Shown in pieces: positions 45,345 through 55,882 of a stretch of DNA of 64,000 nt. The first letter of the stretch is position 1; every line of letters starts with the position of its first letter. The stretch spans positions 558,001-622,000 of the forward strand of contig NW_025407823.1 of the NCBI RefSeq assembly GCF_003324165.1, given 5' to 3'. Made by a program: the position numbers and the translations under genes. Under the pieces are notes generated by a model, which saw only the letters and a program-made list of their open reading frames with translations, ran no database searches and was not told the DNA's origin. Origin of the DNA: Naegleria lovaniensis (taxonomy: Eukaryota; Heterolobosea; Eutetramitea; Acrasida; Naegleriidae).

Positions 45345-46784
45345 TTATCGTACACGTTCCGTTGCTTTGGGTGCGTCTTTGAATGGCACTGTATCACCGC
45401 TCGTATCAACCCAATACACCTTTCCGTCCACCAAGACATATCCCTTAGCAGGAGCTAAGGATGTTGAAGCACCATTGGTAGTAGCAGCACCAACCCCACT
45501 CACTTGTGAGTCTAGATCTGCTCTTGATTTGCTAGTTTCTATCAATTCACCATTACTGTTGACCATATAAATGGTTCCATCATTGCCATACAAGTAGGTT
45601 CTCTTCGAGTTGCCTGAATTTGCTTGAGTCAACGACGAAGAATCAACACCACAATCCACCTTCTCTCCCAATTTGTTCAGAACATAACACTGATTAGTAA
45701 TTGGATCAATATAATAAGGTTGACCATTTGCATCATGATAGGTGGTCTGACCATTTTGATCCTTATAATAGACTCTTCCATTGGAATCCACAAATGGACC
45801 ACCTGCCAACACATTAGGATTCACAACATCCGCATAACGAGAAGAAAGAGTGTTCACATAGATTGACGAAGATTGTGTCGGTGGTTGTTGAGTAGATGGT
45901 TGAGTGACTACCACGACTGGAGGCTTTGGTTGTGAAACGGGAGGTTGAGTAGGCACTGTTTGAGGTGGTGGAGGAGGAACGGTTACCACAATGGGTGGTG
46001 TTGGTTGCTGTTGAATGGGTGGTTTTGGAGGTACAGGTACGACCACGACTGGAGGCTTTGTGGATTTTTGAGGTTTTGGAGTGGGTGGTATTGTTGTTGT
46101 TGTTTGAGGAGGAGGAGTAGGTACCGTGACAACAATGGGTGGTGGTTTTTGTGGTTTCTTGGACAGATCCAAGCCAGGAATGTCTTGAACAGTGTTTGGA
46201 GGTAAAAAGAAAATTTGCCTTCCTGTACTAATGTCAATGTAGTAATACCTGCCGAGCTCGTCTCGAAAGTAAATTCGATTGTACTTGTCGATAAAGTAAT
46301 CCTTATTGTTGTTATCAATGAAGAAAGGAAGACCAGTTTTCTGATCCATGTAAAATGCTCTTCCAATTGCATCCACAAAGTATCGTCGTTTCTTGCTGTC
46401 ATAGAGAGCCTGTCCAGTTGTGGAACTTGGATCTTCTAAATTTGGTATGTTGGGAGTTTCTGGGTTGTTGGGATCAAAGTACATCACCTGATTATCCTTG
46501 GACATATAGAAGGGTCTTCCAAGAGCGTCCTCATAGGCTGGAATCTTTTCGCCCTTGATCATCAGATTAAGATCCGTGAGCGGCTTTGTTGTCAGCGGTT
46601 GGGCCACACCGTTTTTATAGAGTTGCGCACCTTGAATGATATTAGAGTAAGAGATGGAGGTGAATGATGTTGTAATAGTTGTTTCACTCTTGGGTTGTAG
46701 TTGTGTGGTGTCTAATGAAAGAGAATAAATATTGCTACAACCAACAATGAGCAGCAATATGATCAGAAGCCACAAAAAATCCAT
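45345..46784 (-). CDS. Secreted protein with aromatic tandem repeats and Pro-rich linker
   Basis: A 479-residue single-exon protein. MDFLWLLIILLLIVG is a signal peptide. Two blocks (about 85-200 and 320-400) consist of short tandem units of the form D-x2-GR-x-[FY][YF]-x-D, for example DALGRPFYMSKDNQVMYFD, DAIGRAFYMDQKTG, NRIYFRDELGRYYYID and NGRVYYKDQNGQTTYHD. Between them is a long Pro/Thr/Val-rich linker with repeated PPPIVVTVP-type units. Aromatic-Gly-Asp repeats like these often build solenoids that bind glucan or cell walls, but I cannot assign the family. Secretion to the cell surface or cyst wall is plausible inference. The gene converges with the RasGEF, leaving about 75 bp. Confidence 0.7.
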   Translation of the reverse strand: MDFLWLLIILLLIVGCSNIYSLSLDTTQLQPKSETTITTSFTSISYSNIIQGAQLYKNGVAQPLTTKPLTDLNLMIKGEKIPAYEDALGRPFYMSKDNQVMYFDPNNPETPNIPNLEDPSSTTGQALYDSKKRRYFVDAIGRAFYMDQKTGLPFFIDNNNKDYFIDKYNRIYFRDELGRYYYIDISTGRQIFFLPPNTVQDIPGLDLSKKPQKPPPIVVTVPTPPPQTTTTIPPTPKPQKSTKPPVVVVPVPPKPPIQQQPTPPIVVTVPPPPPQTVPTQPPVSQPKPPVVVVTQPSTQQPPTQSSSIYVNTLSSRYADVVNPNVLAGGPFVDSNGRVYYKDQNGQTTYHDANGQPYYIDPITNQCYVLNKLGEKVDCGVDSSSLTQANSGNSKRTYLYGNDGTIYMVNSNGELIETSKSRADLDSQVSGVGAATTNGASTSLAPAKGYVLVDGKVYWVDTSGDTVPFKDAPKATERVR

Positions 46785-46989
46785 TTGTTTTTAAAAAAGT
46801 ATGAATGAATATTATCTTTCGATATCCTCATGATAAAAGTGTTGTTTTGAATAATTGTTGATTTTGATCATCTAATTTCTTTAGAGAAAGGTCAAAAACA
46901 ATGTATTACCATTTTTAGAAAGAAGCAAGATAACTGTTCTTGAATCTTCTAAATTTACTTCAAAAGTAATGACAACACTTACAGGAGGT

Positions 46990-49900
46990 TTATTTCATTT
47001 CCTTGTACATTCTCAAACACAATTGTCGATAATTTTCACACACCCATTTCACAATGGCTTTTTCTCCTGTTGTATAAACCTGAATGGGAATTCTTTGCAA
47101 CACTCGCTTTCTAATTCTCAAAATTTCTTCATGTAAGTGTCTCAAATATTTGGTTGGCACTTGTTTCAATACAGACTCTGGAAATCTTTTTTTTAATACT
47201 CTCATAGGCCAGACTACAGTATAATCAGAAGGTTTGGGTAAATCATTGACACGATGATAATATCTTGGAGGAAGTCTCTTCAAAAACTCTATAATAGTTT
47301 CAGAAGGAAGAGTTAAAATAGGGTATGGAATTTTGTTCATGGCTTGTCGTGTGAGGGTAAAGAATTTAGAAGGCAATCTTCGAAGGTATTTGATTGGAAC
47401 CTTTTGAAGAATTTCGAATGTCAACACTCTTGTAAGGAAACTTCTCTTCAATCGAATGGAGGGTGAAAGAAGAAGAGGTGATCTCAACGTCTCTACACTT
47501 GGCTTGGGAGGAGCTTTCTCGAATGGAATATTCCAAGAGTTCTTGCCAAACATTGGTCTATAATTGTGAATTCGAGGAGAATGTTCATTCCACACTCGCT
47601 CGTTCAATGCAAACGACTGAGAACCATCACTTGCTGCTGCCATATCATTTGTGATGCAATTATTGGTGTTTGGATTGGTTTCACTTGTGCTTCCATCATT
47701 GTTGCTGCTCGAATTATTACTTCCAACAGTCCAAGAACCTGGAGAGTCATTTTGTGAAGGTCTATATTCTCCTCTTCCAATACACTTCTCGAATAAGGTT
47801 TTGATATAGGGTGTATCTTGTTTCGAGAAGAGTTTAAAATCCTTGGACCAAGTCATGAGCGATGCAGAAAGACCAGCATCATACCCACAATCATCTAAAC
47901 GATGTGTCAAAGCTGCACATAAATTACACTTTTCAAATGCCAATCTTGGAATGATACGATAGGAGAGACCAGCACGAACATACACTGAAGCTTTGGCCAC
48001 TGGTACACCAATTCCACCATCTGCTTGAACTGAAATCGAAATGTATGGCTCAATGGATGCAGATGCTTCAAGTTTTCCAACACAAACTCCATATCTCAAA
48101 ACAATACCAAAGTTCAATGCAACATTGAATGAGAATGATATGGGAATAGGACCAACATGAACTAGAAAACTATGATCTACAAGTTTAGGCAGTCTCTTTT
48201 CTAAAATTGGTTTTGTTTCAGAGAAACATGCATCAATCACTTGTCGAACCTTGTCAGGAATAAACGTTCCATCCACGAACGTGGTCTGGAATATCTTTAC
48301 ATAAATCTTATCTTTGATTGGATTTTCATATCGTTTTTGCAATTCCACTGAGGCAGCAATAATATTCCATGTGTTGGAGAAGAATTTCACATAAGAGTCA
48401 GCCATTCCATACAATACCACTTCAAAACCTGTAGTGGAGTCAACTTTTGGAGAACATTCAAAACTGGTGCCTGCGTAAACAGCAAGACCCATATACATGT
48501 GAACGGAATTAGTTCCAACTAACTTTTCAAACTCATAATGTTTGGAAGCCTTAATACTTGATAAATCTCCTTGGTTTTGAACAAATGAAACGATAGTAGG
48601 ATTGTAGAGACAAATTTGGTCTGTTGGATTATCATTAGCAGGAACACAAGCTTGTTGGTTGTTCCAAGTGGCCGATTGGAAGTAAGATTTGATTTGATCG
48701 AAAACTCTCCTCACAGCATTTACAGCTCCTTCCACTCGATCTTTGACCCAATTTGCAGCATTTCTAATTCCACTTCCAACAGCATGGGCAACACGTGAGA
48801 CACCTTGACCCACATGATGAACAACGTTTCTAATTCCATTTCCAATGTTTCTGACAGCATCTCCAATACGTTGGAAGAAATTACCAAAGAATATGCTATC
48901 TGAGAGGAATTCATTGTCATAGAGCGTTAATAGTTCCATGTCGTCTGAAGATAAACTAAATTGAGAATACAAGTGCTTTGAGGTGTGACGAGATAAATTG
49001 TTGAGATCCATTAAGCGGGCTAATGCATCTCCAGCTTGTCTAGTTCCAACAGTATAAAGATAATGTCGAATGGCACTCCTGATGTCTTCATGATTGCATT
49101 GGTAGTATGCTTTCACAAAATCTTGGATACTAGCACCAACTTTCAAAGTTTTTTCCCTCTCAGTTTGAGCATTAATTATGGCAGTCTTGACCACTGACTC
49201 TAATTCAACATTGTTATTGATCAAGTTGTGAATCATCTTATCGAGTGTCGGATCATCTTTGACTCTCTTCTTAATATTGTCGCTTAATAACACTTTAACT
49301 CGTACAGGAATGTTAGGATGCAGGAAGAAGTGTTCCAAAATACCAATGTCAACAGCCGAACCTGCATTATTTAAAGCATGAAAGTATTTGATCAAATCAT
49401 TTTCGGTGTTGCTGTTACCAATTCTTGTCAAAATATCTTCCACAATGTGATGTTTCAAATGGTCATCGGTTAAACGTGAAGCCAAGTCAGCAAAGGCCAT
49501 ATAAGCATTTTCACGAATATCATCATTCTTGTGTAAGGTTGCATCATAACCTTCTTTTTGTAGCTTGTTTAAAAAATCATACACCTTTCTTGTTGGTTTT
49601 GGAATCACAATAGAAGTGTAAACGTAATTGGAGGCCAAATCTGGGTGTTGTGAAGAAATGTCTACGAGAGAATCTTGAATTTTGGAGTTGTGAACAGTGG
49701 AAATAATACCTTGAACGGCTTCCATATATCTCTTAATTTCGAATGCATGTTGTGCATTGTTAACCTTTTCCAGCTCGTTCATGCATTGAAACAACTCGTG
49801 AATTAATAGTGTAGCTGCACGAATTGGATGAAATCTAACTTGTCGAGAAATACTTGTTATTAGTTTCGAAACATCTGATGAACCACTTGGATCTCGTTTG

Positions 49901-51111
49901 AGAGCTCTCAACAGTTTGAACATTTCACGAGGATTGAAGTGCCTTTGTTGCAATTTTCTTGTGCTCGTTCTGTCTTTCTTCAATACCATGAAAGTATTTT
50001 CAAATTCAAACTCAGCACCAAGTTTTATGTGACGCCCATTCTTTTCCAATTCCTTCACTGCATCTCTAAAGAAAATTGTAGAAATTCTATGCCCATTGCT
50101 TGCCTTATTATCGATCACTTGGTCCAAAATGGCAGATCCCACAGAAACAGTTTCCATGTATGGGGAAGCACCGGATTGTGGTGGGACTCTGTCTTTCTTG
50201 GCTTTCAAACTCAACTTTTCAAATTCTCTAAATGCATGATGATTTCTTGCATCGTCAAAACTTAACTTAAACTTAATTCCAGTGTTCTTAATGATAGAGT
50301 TTTGCATGTCCACTCTCACCAAATGAACAGCAGAAAATTTCAGATTTCTCTTGTGATATGATAACTTGCTGACGTCATCTTGATTGAATGCTTGCGAGAT
50401 GAACAAGATTGATTTCTTGTTTTCCTTGTTGGTGTAAATGGATCTCTCATATTGTTGAACATACTTTCCTCCAACACCATCTGTTTGTGAACGAGAAGTC
50501 TTTCTAGTCTCAGTAGTAAACATTCTAATAATTCCCTTTTTGATAGATCTAATCCATCGTTGTTCTGATTTTCTAAAAATTAGCTTTTGAATGTGCCCAC
50601 TCTTTCTCTGAATGAAAATGATAGGATTCTTGTTCATTTCTTTTGTCATGTCAGTTGTTGAAGAAATTCTTCTGTATTTTCTTCTTGAAAATATGGTCTC
50701 ATTGCCCACATTTTGGAATTGAGAAAAGTAAACTTTTGGGAATGAAACCATTACTACATTCAGATCACGCTCATGCACATGTTCGCTTCCACATGTGAGC
50801 ATGACTAAACCAACGAGTTGATTTTCTTGACCTCCAACTCTTCGTCCATGTAAGGATGACAATTTGGAGCCGATCAAAGTGGTTGATTTGAAACGATAGA
50901 TCAAGCTCTTGCCTTTTGGACAATCCACAATGACACTACGTGGTGCTTGATCACGAGAAAGAGATGCATGTCGATTCAGCATGTCGTCCATGACAGCGTG
51001 CTGGTATTGTTGTTGCTGACTTGACACACAACAAACAACCAAAAACCAAGTCAGTAGCATCATTGCCATGCTACGCTTGAGTAGTAGGTCTAAAGACATT
51101 TTTTGAGACAT
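46990..51111 (-). CDS. Large secreted protein with helical-repeat core, possibly lipid-transfer-like
   Basis: A 1373-residue intronless protein. A signal peptide (LLLKRSMAMMLLTWFLVVCCVSS) follows either ATG at 51111 or 51099. Residues about 60-400 are beta-rich with paired Cys, then about 400-740 form helical, HEAT-like repeats (DIRENAYMAFADLASRL, NPIPVRVKVLL-type units). This order (beta-rich front, helical repeats, beta-sheet back) recalls vitellogenin-type large lipid-transfer proteins, but similarity by eye is weak. Residues about 770-830 form an unusual Gly/Val/Asn-rich amphipathic helix (IGDAVRNIGNGIRNVVHHVG). The Cys-containing back half (about 850-1130) is beta-rich, followed by a Ser/Asn linker and a basic helical tail. 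One of the longest frames in the window. Confidence 0.6.
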   Translation of the reverse strand: MSQKMSLDLLLKRSMAMMLLTWFLVVCCVSSQQQQYQHAVMDDMLNRHASLSRDQAPRSVIVDCPKGKSLIYRFKSTTLIGSKLSSLHGRRVGGQENQLVGLVMLTCGSEHVHERDLNVVMVSFPKVYFSQFQNVGNETIFSRRKYRRISSTTDMTKEMNKNPIIFIQRKSGHIQKLIFRKSEQRWIRSIKKGIIRMFTTETRKTSRSQTDGVGGKYVQQYERSIYTNKENKKSILFISQAFNQDDVSKLSYHKRNLKFSAVHLVRVDMQNSIIKNTGIKFKLSFDDARNHHAFREFEKLSLKAKKDRVPPQSGASPYMETVSVGSAILDQVIDNKASNGHRISTIFFRDAVKELEKNGRHIKLGAEFEFENTFMVLKKDRTSTRKLQQRHFNPREMFKLLRALKRDPSGSSDVSKLITSISRQVRFHPIRAATLLIHELFQCMNELEKVNNAQHAFEIKRYMEAVQGIISTVHNSKIQDSLVDISSQHPDLASNYVYTSIVIPKPTRKVYDFLNKLQKEGYDATLHKNDDIRENAYMAFADLASRLTDDHLKHHIVEDILTRIGNSNTENDLIKYFHALNNAGSAVDIGILEHFFLHPNIPVRVKVLLSDNIKKRVKDDPTLDKMIHNLINNNVELESVVKTAIINAQTEREKTLKVGASIQDFVKAYYQCNHEDIRSAIRHYLYTVGTRQAGDALARLMDLNNLSRHTSKHLYSQFSLSSDDMELLTLYDNEFLSDSIFFGNFFQRIGDAVRNIGNGIRNVVHHVGQGVSRVAHAVGSGIRNAANWVKDRVEGAVNAVRRVFDQIKSYFQSATWNNQQACVPANDNPTDQICLYNPTIVSFVQNQGDLSSIKASKHYEFEKLVGTNSVHMYMGLAVYAGTSFECSPKVDSTTGFEVVLYGMADSYVKFFSNTWNIIAASVELQKRYENPIKDKIYVKIFQTTFVDGTFIPDKVRQVIDACFSETKPILEKRLPKLVDHSFLVHVGPIPISFSFNVALNFGIVLRYGVCVGKLEASASIEPYISISVQADGGIGVPVAKASVYVRAGLSYRIIPRLAFEKCNLCAALTHRLDDCGYDAGLSASLMTWSKDFKLFSKQDTPYIKTLFEKCIGRGEYRPSQNDSPGSWTVGSNNSSSNNDGSTSETNPNTNNCITNDMAAASDGSQSFALNERVWNEHSPRIHNYRPMFGKNSWNIPFEKAPPKPSVETLRSPLLLSPSIRLKRSFLTRVLTFEILQKVPIKYLRRLPSKFFTLTRQAMNKIPYPILTLPSETIIEFLKRLPPRYYHRVNDLPKPSDYTVVWPMRVLKKRFPESVLKQVPTKYLRHLHEEILRIRKRVLQRIPIQVYTTGEKAIVKWVCENYRQLCLRMYKEMK

Positions 51112-51375
51112 GACCTCGAGTAGTACAGCACGCACGCAAGCTCTTCTTTCCAATTTCGGTTGCAATCACATCAAAAATACGAAAAATATTTTCTCAAGTC
51201 CTCGGGGATGATTCGTGCACAAAGTGATGGCTCATCACTCGTTTGAAAAAAGTGATGATTCGGAAGAAGATATTTATCATATTCAATGATTCATGAAGGG
51301 TATGTTTGTGCAGAATCATTTCCTTTAAGAAATCATTCATTTTTTAATTCATGATTGTTTACAACCGAAACGCTT

Positions 51376-51854
51376 TTAATATGAAACGGGTGCTTCGTTA
51401 CAATCACATGCAATTTGACAACCGTAACGATCCTTCTTGTATCCATACTCGCATGGTACTAAACAGTAGATTTGTGGACAACTTGGAGCTGGATTGCAAT
51501 CACATGCTTGCTGACAACCATAACGATCCTTCTTGTAGCCGTACTTGCATCCAATCAGACAGTAAATTTGTGGACAGTCTCTTCGAGGTTTGCATTCACA
51601 TCCCTTTTGGCAGCCAAAACGATCTCTTTTGAATCTTTTAGAATGTACATGTGTTTCAATTATACGAAGATGATGTTAATCAAAACTATTCATCAAACCA
51701 CATACCCATATTTACAAGGCGAACATTTATACAAAGGACAACCATGTATTCTTTGTGAGGAAGCAAGGGCATGACAGTGGTTGGTTATAATAATCATGGC
51801 AACAACCACAAGTGTGGCGACTACCATCAATTTAAGACGTTGGTTTGTAGACAT
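51376..51854 (-). CDS. Small secreted Cys-rich protein with antistasin-like repeats
   Basis: Exons 51706-51854 and 51376-51634 (71-bp intron, GTATGT donor) give 135 residues. The N-terminus is a signal peptide (LMVVATLVVVAMIII, cleavage probably near ALA). Three repeats follow, each built as CPQIYC-x3-C-x-YGYKKDRYGCQ-x2-C-x-C, the spacing of antistasin/hirustasin domains; the first is slightly diverged (HGCPLYKC, RFGCQKGCEC). Antistasin-type domains usually inhibit serine proteases. The repeats are nearly identical at DNA level (two ATACAAGAAGGATCGTTA-like blocks), indicating recent internal duplication. The gene was missed by simple frame scans because its intron splits it. Confidence 0.8.
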
Positions 51855-52116
51855 TTTTTACTGTTCTTGATGGTATCTGTTCATGCTTTCAACGTTCTTA
51901 ACTTCAAAATCACCACGTACATTCGTGATGCAAGGATATTTCCATAAAAGACATACTTCCACGATGGAGCAGAACTGCTTGAAAGGCTGAACATTTTAGA
52001 GTTCGGTGCGATTCATGAAAAAAACTTGCTTTGAGAGGCCTTGCTTGCGATTGGTTGTTGCAGTGGTGTGGAGATAGCTGTAAATATTCCAAATTTAAAA
52101 AAAAATTGAGGAAGAG

Positions 52117-53604
52117 ATGAGTTCTTCATTGATGCAGGTTCAATCCGAAAAACAGTTTCATGATCTGGTGAAGAAGAATGAATTAGTGGTGGTTTATTTG
52201 AAAGCGGAATGGTGTGGGGTGAGTATATTGTAGATATATTCGTTTAATTATTTCTCATTCCCGAATTTTAATAAGGTGTGCACTCGATTCGGACCAATTG
52301 TAGAAAAAGTCTCTAAGGAAAAAGAAAAGGTGCTGTTTTTAGTTGTTGATGTGGATAAATATCCAACGATTCCGAAAGAATTGAAAGCAAAAGCAATGCC
52401 AACCTTTGTATTTTTGCTCGACGGAAAAGAGTTCAGTAGAATTGATGGAGCAAGCGAACAAATGCTCCAAAACTATACGGACACTTTAATATTACAAAAA
52501 CAGCCGTCATATATGGAGAATGGAATTTTACATATTGTCAAGGAAAAAGACTTTACTGAATCTTTACACAATCACTCAAATTGTATTGTGGATTTTTATG
52601 CGGATTGGTGTCAACCCTGTAAAATGATATCACCGTCGTTTGAAGAGTTGGCAAAAAATACAACAGATGTGCTATTCATGAAAGTGAATGTGGACCAACT
52701 GCGAAATTTAATGACCAAGTGCCGTGTCACATGCATGCCAACTTTCTGTGTATTTAAAAACGGAAAAATGAAGGAACGAATAGAAGGAGGATCGATTCAG
52801 TTAGTGAAAAAAGCTATTGAGGACTTTTCACTAACCACAGAAGAATATAAGAAAAAGGATCTGATGGAAGTGGCAGTGGATGACAAATTTGTTATGCATG
52901 TTGACAACTTGAATGAGTACGAAAGATTATTATCTCAACACCCAAGGGTGGTTGTAGATTTTTTTGCAGATTGGTGTGGCTCATGCCAACAGGCAGCCCC
53001 TAAGTTTAGCAAATTGGCAAGTCAAAACCCAAAGGTTCAATTTATGATGGTCAACTCTGACAATGCCTCAGAAATATGTAGCAAGGAAGGTATTTCTTCG
53101 TTACCAACCTTTAAATTGTTCGCACAAGGAAAGGAGATAAAAAAATTAGAAGGGTTTAATTTGACGATGCTAGAGACTGGGATTAAGGATTTGATATCTT
53201 CTAAAATAGGTACATCGAAAACTAAAACAACGGTCAATAAGTCACCAACAAAACCATCACCAGGAAAGCAGACTGGCACTTCATCAGCCCCGTCGCCGAT
53301 TAAGAAAGTTTACGAGTCAAAATCACCTACCAAACCTACCAACAGTCCTTCGAAAGGAACAACCAAACAAGACAAGCCAATTCCTTCATCCTCGATAGCA
53401 GCTTCACAGAATCACACTAAAGTGGACGTTCTAACCTCGTCGTCTCCACAAAAGTCAGCAGGCTCAGCAGTGGTTAAACAAGAAGGTGCTACAAAAACAA
53501 GTAATTCAATTCTGAAAGTAAGCCCTTATCTTTCTTCGATACCACCCTACCAATCACCTTCGAAAGAAAAAGTCAAAAAACAAAAGTCACCTTATTTGAA
53601 TTAA
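52117..53604 (+). CDS. Triple-thioredoxin-domain protein with disordered tail
   Basis: Exons 52117-52218 and 52276-53604 (57-bp GTGAGT intron inside the first active site) give 476 residues. Three thioredoxin folds follow one another, each with an intact CxxC: WCGVC near 32-36, WCQPC near 148-152 and WCGSC near 275-279, each followed by a cis-proline (KAMPTFVF, TCMPTFCVF, SSLPTFKLF). Each can act as a thiol-disulfide reductase. No signal peptide, so cytosolic or nuclear. The last 135 residues are Lys/Ser/Pro/Thr-rich and disordered with repeated SPTKP- and SPYL-type units. Three different CxxC motifs in one chain suggest different partners or redox potentials. Confidence 0.9.
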
Positions 53605-53951
53605 ACATGCTTTGGTACTTGGTTTAATTAAAGAGCTTAAAGCATTGATTTTCGGTTCAACGACCTGCATGTCAACAAACGAAAAATACAACATTTATCT
53701 CTCATTCCAAACAGAGGAGTTTGATAATTCCAATTTTCTTGACATGAAAAGGAAAAATTGTCGAGTCAAAGCCATTCTTTTTGAGAACAGAGTTTCATTG
53801 CTTCTCGTCATTGTCATTTGCTTGAAAGGAAATTCATCTCTCATATTCATTTCATCCAACAAAACTACAACCCTGTCGAAACAATTGTCGTCCATCTTTT
53901 TTTTGGAGGTTTTTAATTGGAGAGTTTCCAAACGAAGAGAATTTAATAAGG
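53605..53951. other. Intergenic between convergent genes
   Basis: About 350 bp between the stops of the thioredoxin gene and the DUF4116-like gene. Frames open on both strands here run into the neighbours and lack ATGs at sensible places. I see no structured RNA or repeat. Confidence 0.45.
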
Positions 53952-54640
53952 TCAATGACAAACTGAATGTCCATTTAATTTCTTTCTCTTTGTCATGTTA
54001 AGCTGCAAAGCCAAGGTCGGATCCGAACTAGATTTTCTTTTAGTCTTGAGAGTGACGACAGTGTCGGTGTTGTTGGAAGCAGTTAACGTTGCGTTGAGTC
54101 CATAGATTGGTCGAACGGAGGTGGTAAACGGTGGCGAGGAAACTTGAGACTCTATGATTCTTCTAAATTGATTTATCAAATGACTCTTTTCCAGTTTTCT
54201 TTCCTTTTCCACCAAGTCCACAAGTGTAGGAACGGTTCTAAATCGTTTAGGTGCATATTCAAGGACCTTAAAGTTTGCCTTTACTGCCTTAATCACAAAT
54301 GCTTCGTCAAATTTCAAATCTTTGTGAGCGTAATAAATAGAACCAGGATGAATGGAAATTGCTTTTAAAACGGCTCCAGGATCGTCACTGAAGGGAAAGG
54401 ATGTCTAGAAAAAAAGCAGTGAATACTTCCTATTGAGAAGTGTTTGCAAAAGTCTTTTAGGGCCAACAGATGCACATAAATTTTCTGTTCCTTTCGTCGA
54501 GCTTCCTTTAACTTTAAATAGTGTGGATTATTGTTGTAAAATTCAAAAGAAAGAGTTTGACATGATGAGTCTAAGATAATTTTGACTGCATCGGATGCTT
54601 CTTCTGAATTGTTGTAGTGAATATTGTGTTGATTCATCAT
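53952..54640 (-). CDS. DUF4116-like repeat protein, small
   Basis: Exons 54476-54640 and 53952-54404 give about 205 residues. The core (DDPGAVLKAISIHPGSIYYAHKD, then DEAFVIKAVKANFKVLEYAPKRF) matches the helix-turn-helix repeat unit of DUF4116, in which each unit reads roughly VxxAVxxxxxxLxYAxxxxxxD. That family is strongly expanded in Naegleria and some algae; its function is unknown. The acceptor TTTTTTTCTAG at 54405-54406 is strong; the donor GTGCAT at 54475 is chosen by phase and is less certain. The C-terminus is basic and disordered (TKRKSSSD, MTKRKKLNGH). Confidence 0.6.
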
Positions 54641-54767
54641 TTTCTTTTCTAAACAGCACTCGAGTAAACGACATTTTTAGTTGAGGGGAGCTTTAGTAGC
54701 CTAAATTAGTAATTATTCTTTCGTGGTAATGAAAATCTAATAAATTATTAATAATTTATGGGTTATC

Positions 54768-55805
54768 TTACATCTTGAAATATTCTTCACGAGCTTGCAA
54801 CATTAAATCATTAACAGCTACCTTGGTTTGTTCTGTCAATGTATCAACATCTTTTTCCAAAGTCATTCCAGTAACACTAATTGGAGTTCCAACCACAATA
54901 CAAGCTTTACCTGGTTTTGGTAAAGCATCATGGACAGGCCACATTGAAAATGTTCCATACAAGCCAATAGGTACTATGTCAGCTCCAGTTTCAAGAGCCA
55001 TAATAAAGGCTCCTTTCTTCCACTCCCTCAATTCATCAGGAGTGTCGTTTCTTCTGCCTTCTGGGAAGAAGAATACAGCAGTATCATTTTTCAAATGTTC
55101 TTTAAGTTTGTTCATTGAGGTCTTGACTGAATCTCTATCTGTGGACATGTCATCCATTTGCTTTGAGAAAATACATGTCAATCATTGAAGCATTACAATT
55201 TCTCTCATAAATAAACTTACCTTACTTTTGAAGACAATTGGCACGTCACCAGCTTGTTTCATCATACGTCCAGCAAAAGGAATTGAAAACAAATCGCTCT
55301 TTGACACCCATTTGGTCTCGATTGGTAAAGGTCCACTGATAAGCACAAAAGGATCCATATTCGATTGATGGTTGCAAACAAAAATCATCTTCTTTTCAGA
55401 CTTTGGAAGTTTGCTCTTATCCGTGAATTTGGTTTTAAGTTTCCAATATGGATTTGATTTGACTACTGAAGCAGTGGCTCCACGGAAAATCTTTCCAAGG
55501 AGTGTCTTCTTCTTGTCCCATCCGAAATATTTATGACCCAAATAAACAGGAACAGTAAAGAGCCAGGCAATAGGCCATACTAATAAAAGCCCAAGTCCGA
55601 ACCACATTCGGCACATCCAAGCCGATAGAGATTGATCTTGTTTATGCCGCTTCTTCTTACCATCAATGGTTGCTTCAGATAAATTTAAAAGAGGAGTATT
55701 ACTGATCGTTGATGAGTCTATGGAGTCGCTATGAATAAGACTTGGAGTCGAGCTCTCCTCGATCGTGGGTGTCGTCGCGTCAACAGAGGTTGGTACTTGT
55801 GCCAT
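54768..55805 (-). CDS. 1-acyl-glycerol-3-phosphate acyltransferase (PlsC type)
   Basis: Exons 55221-55805 and 54768-55160 (60-bp GTAAGT intron) give 325 residues. The enzyme adds a second acyl chain to lysophosphatidate to make phosphatidate, feeding phospholipid and triacylglycerol synthesis at the ER. A hydrophobic segment near 50-75 (WFGLGLLLVWPIAWLFTVPVY) anchors it. Acyltransferase motifs follow in order: NHQSNMD (HX4D catalytic pair), GDVPIVFK, FFPEGRRND (glycerophosphate binding), and IVPIGLYGT. The N-terminal 40 residues are Ser/Thr-rich. Overall size fits the family. Confidence 0.93.
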
Positions 55806-55882
55806 TTTTTTTTGTCCGAAAGTTTGATGAAGATCGAAATGGATGAGAGGTCATGATCCGTGAGATAGTTTACACAACGTGA

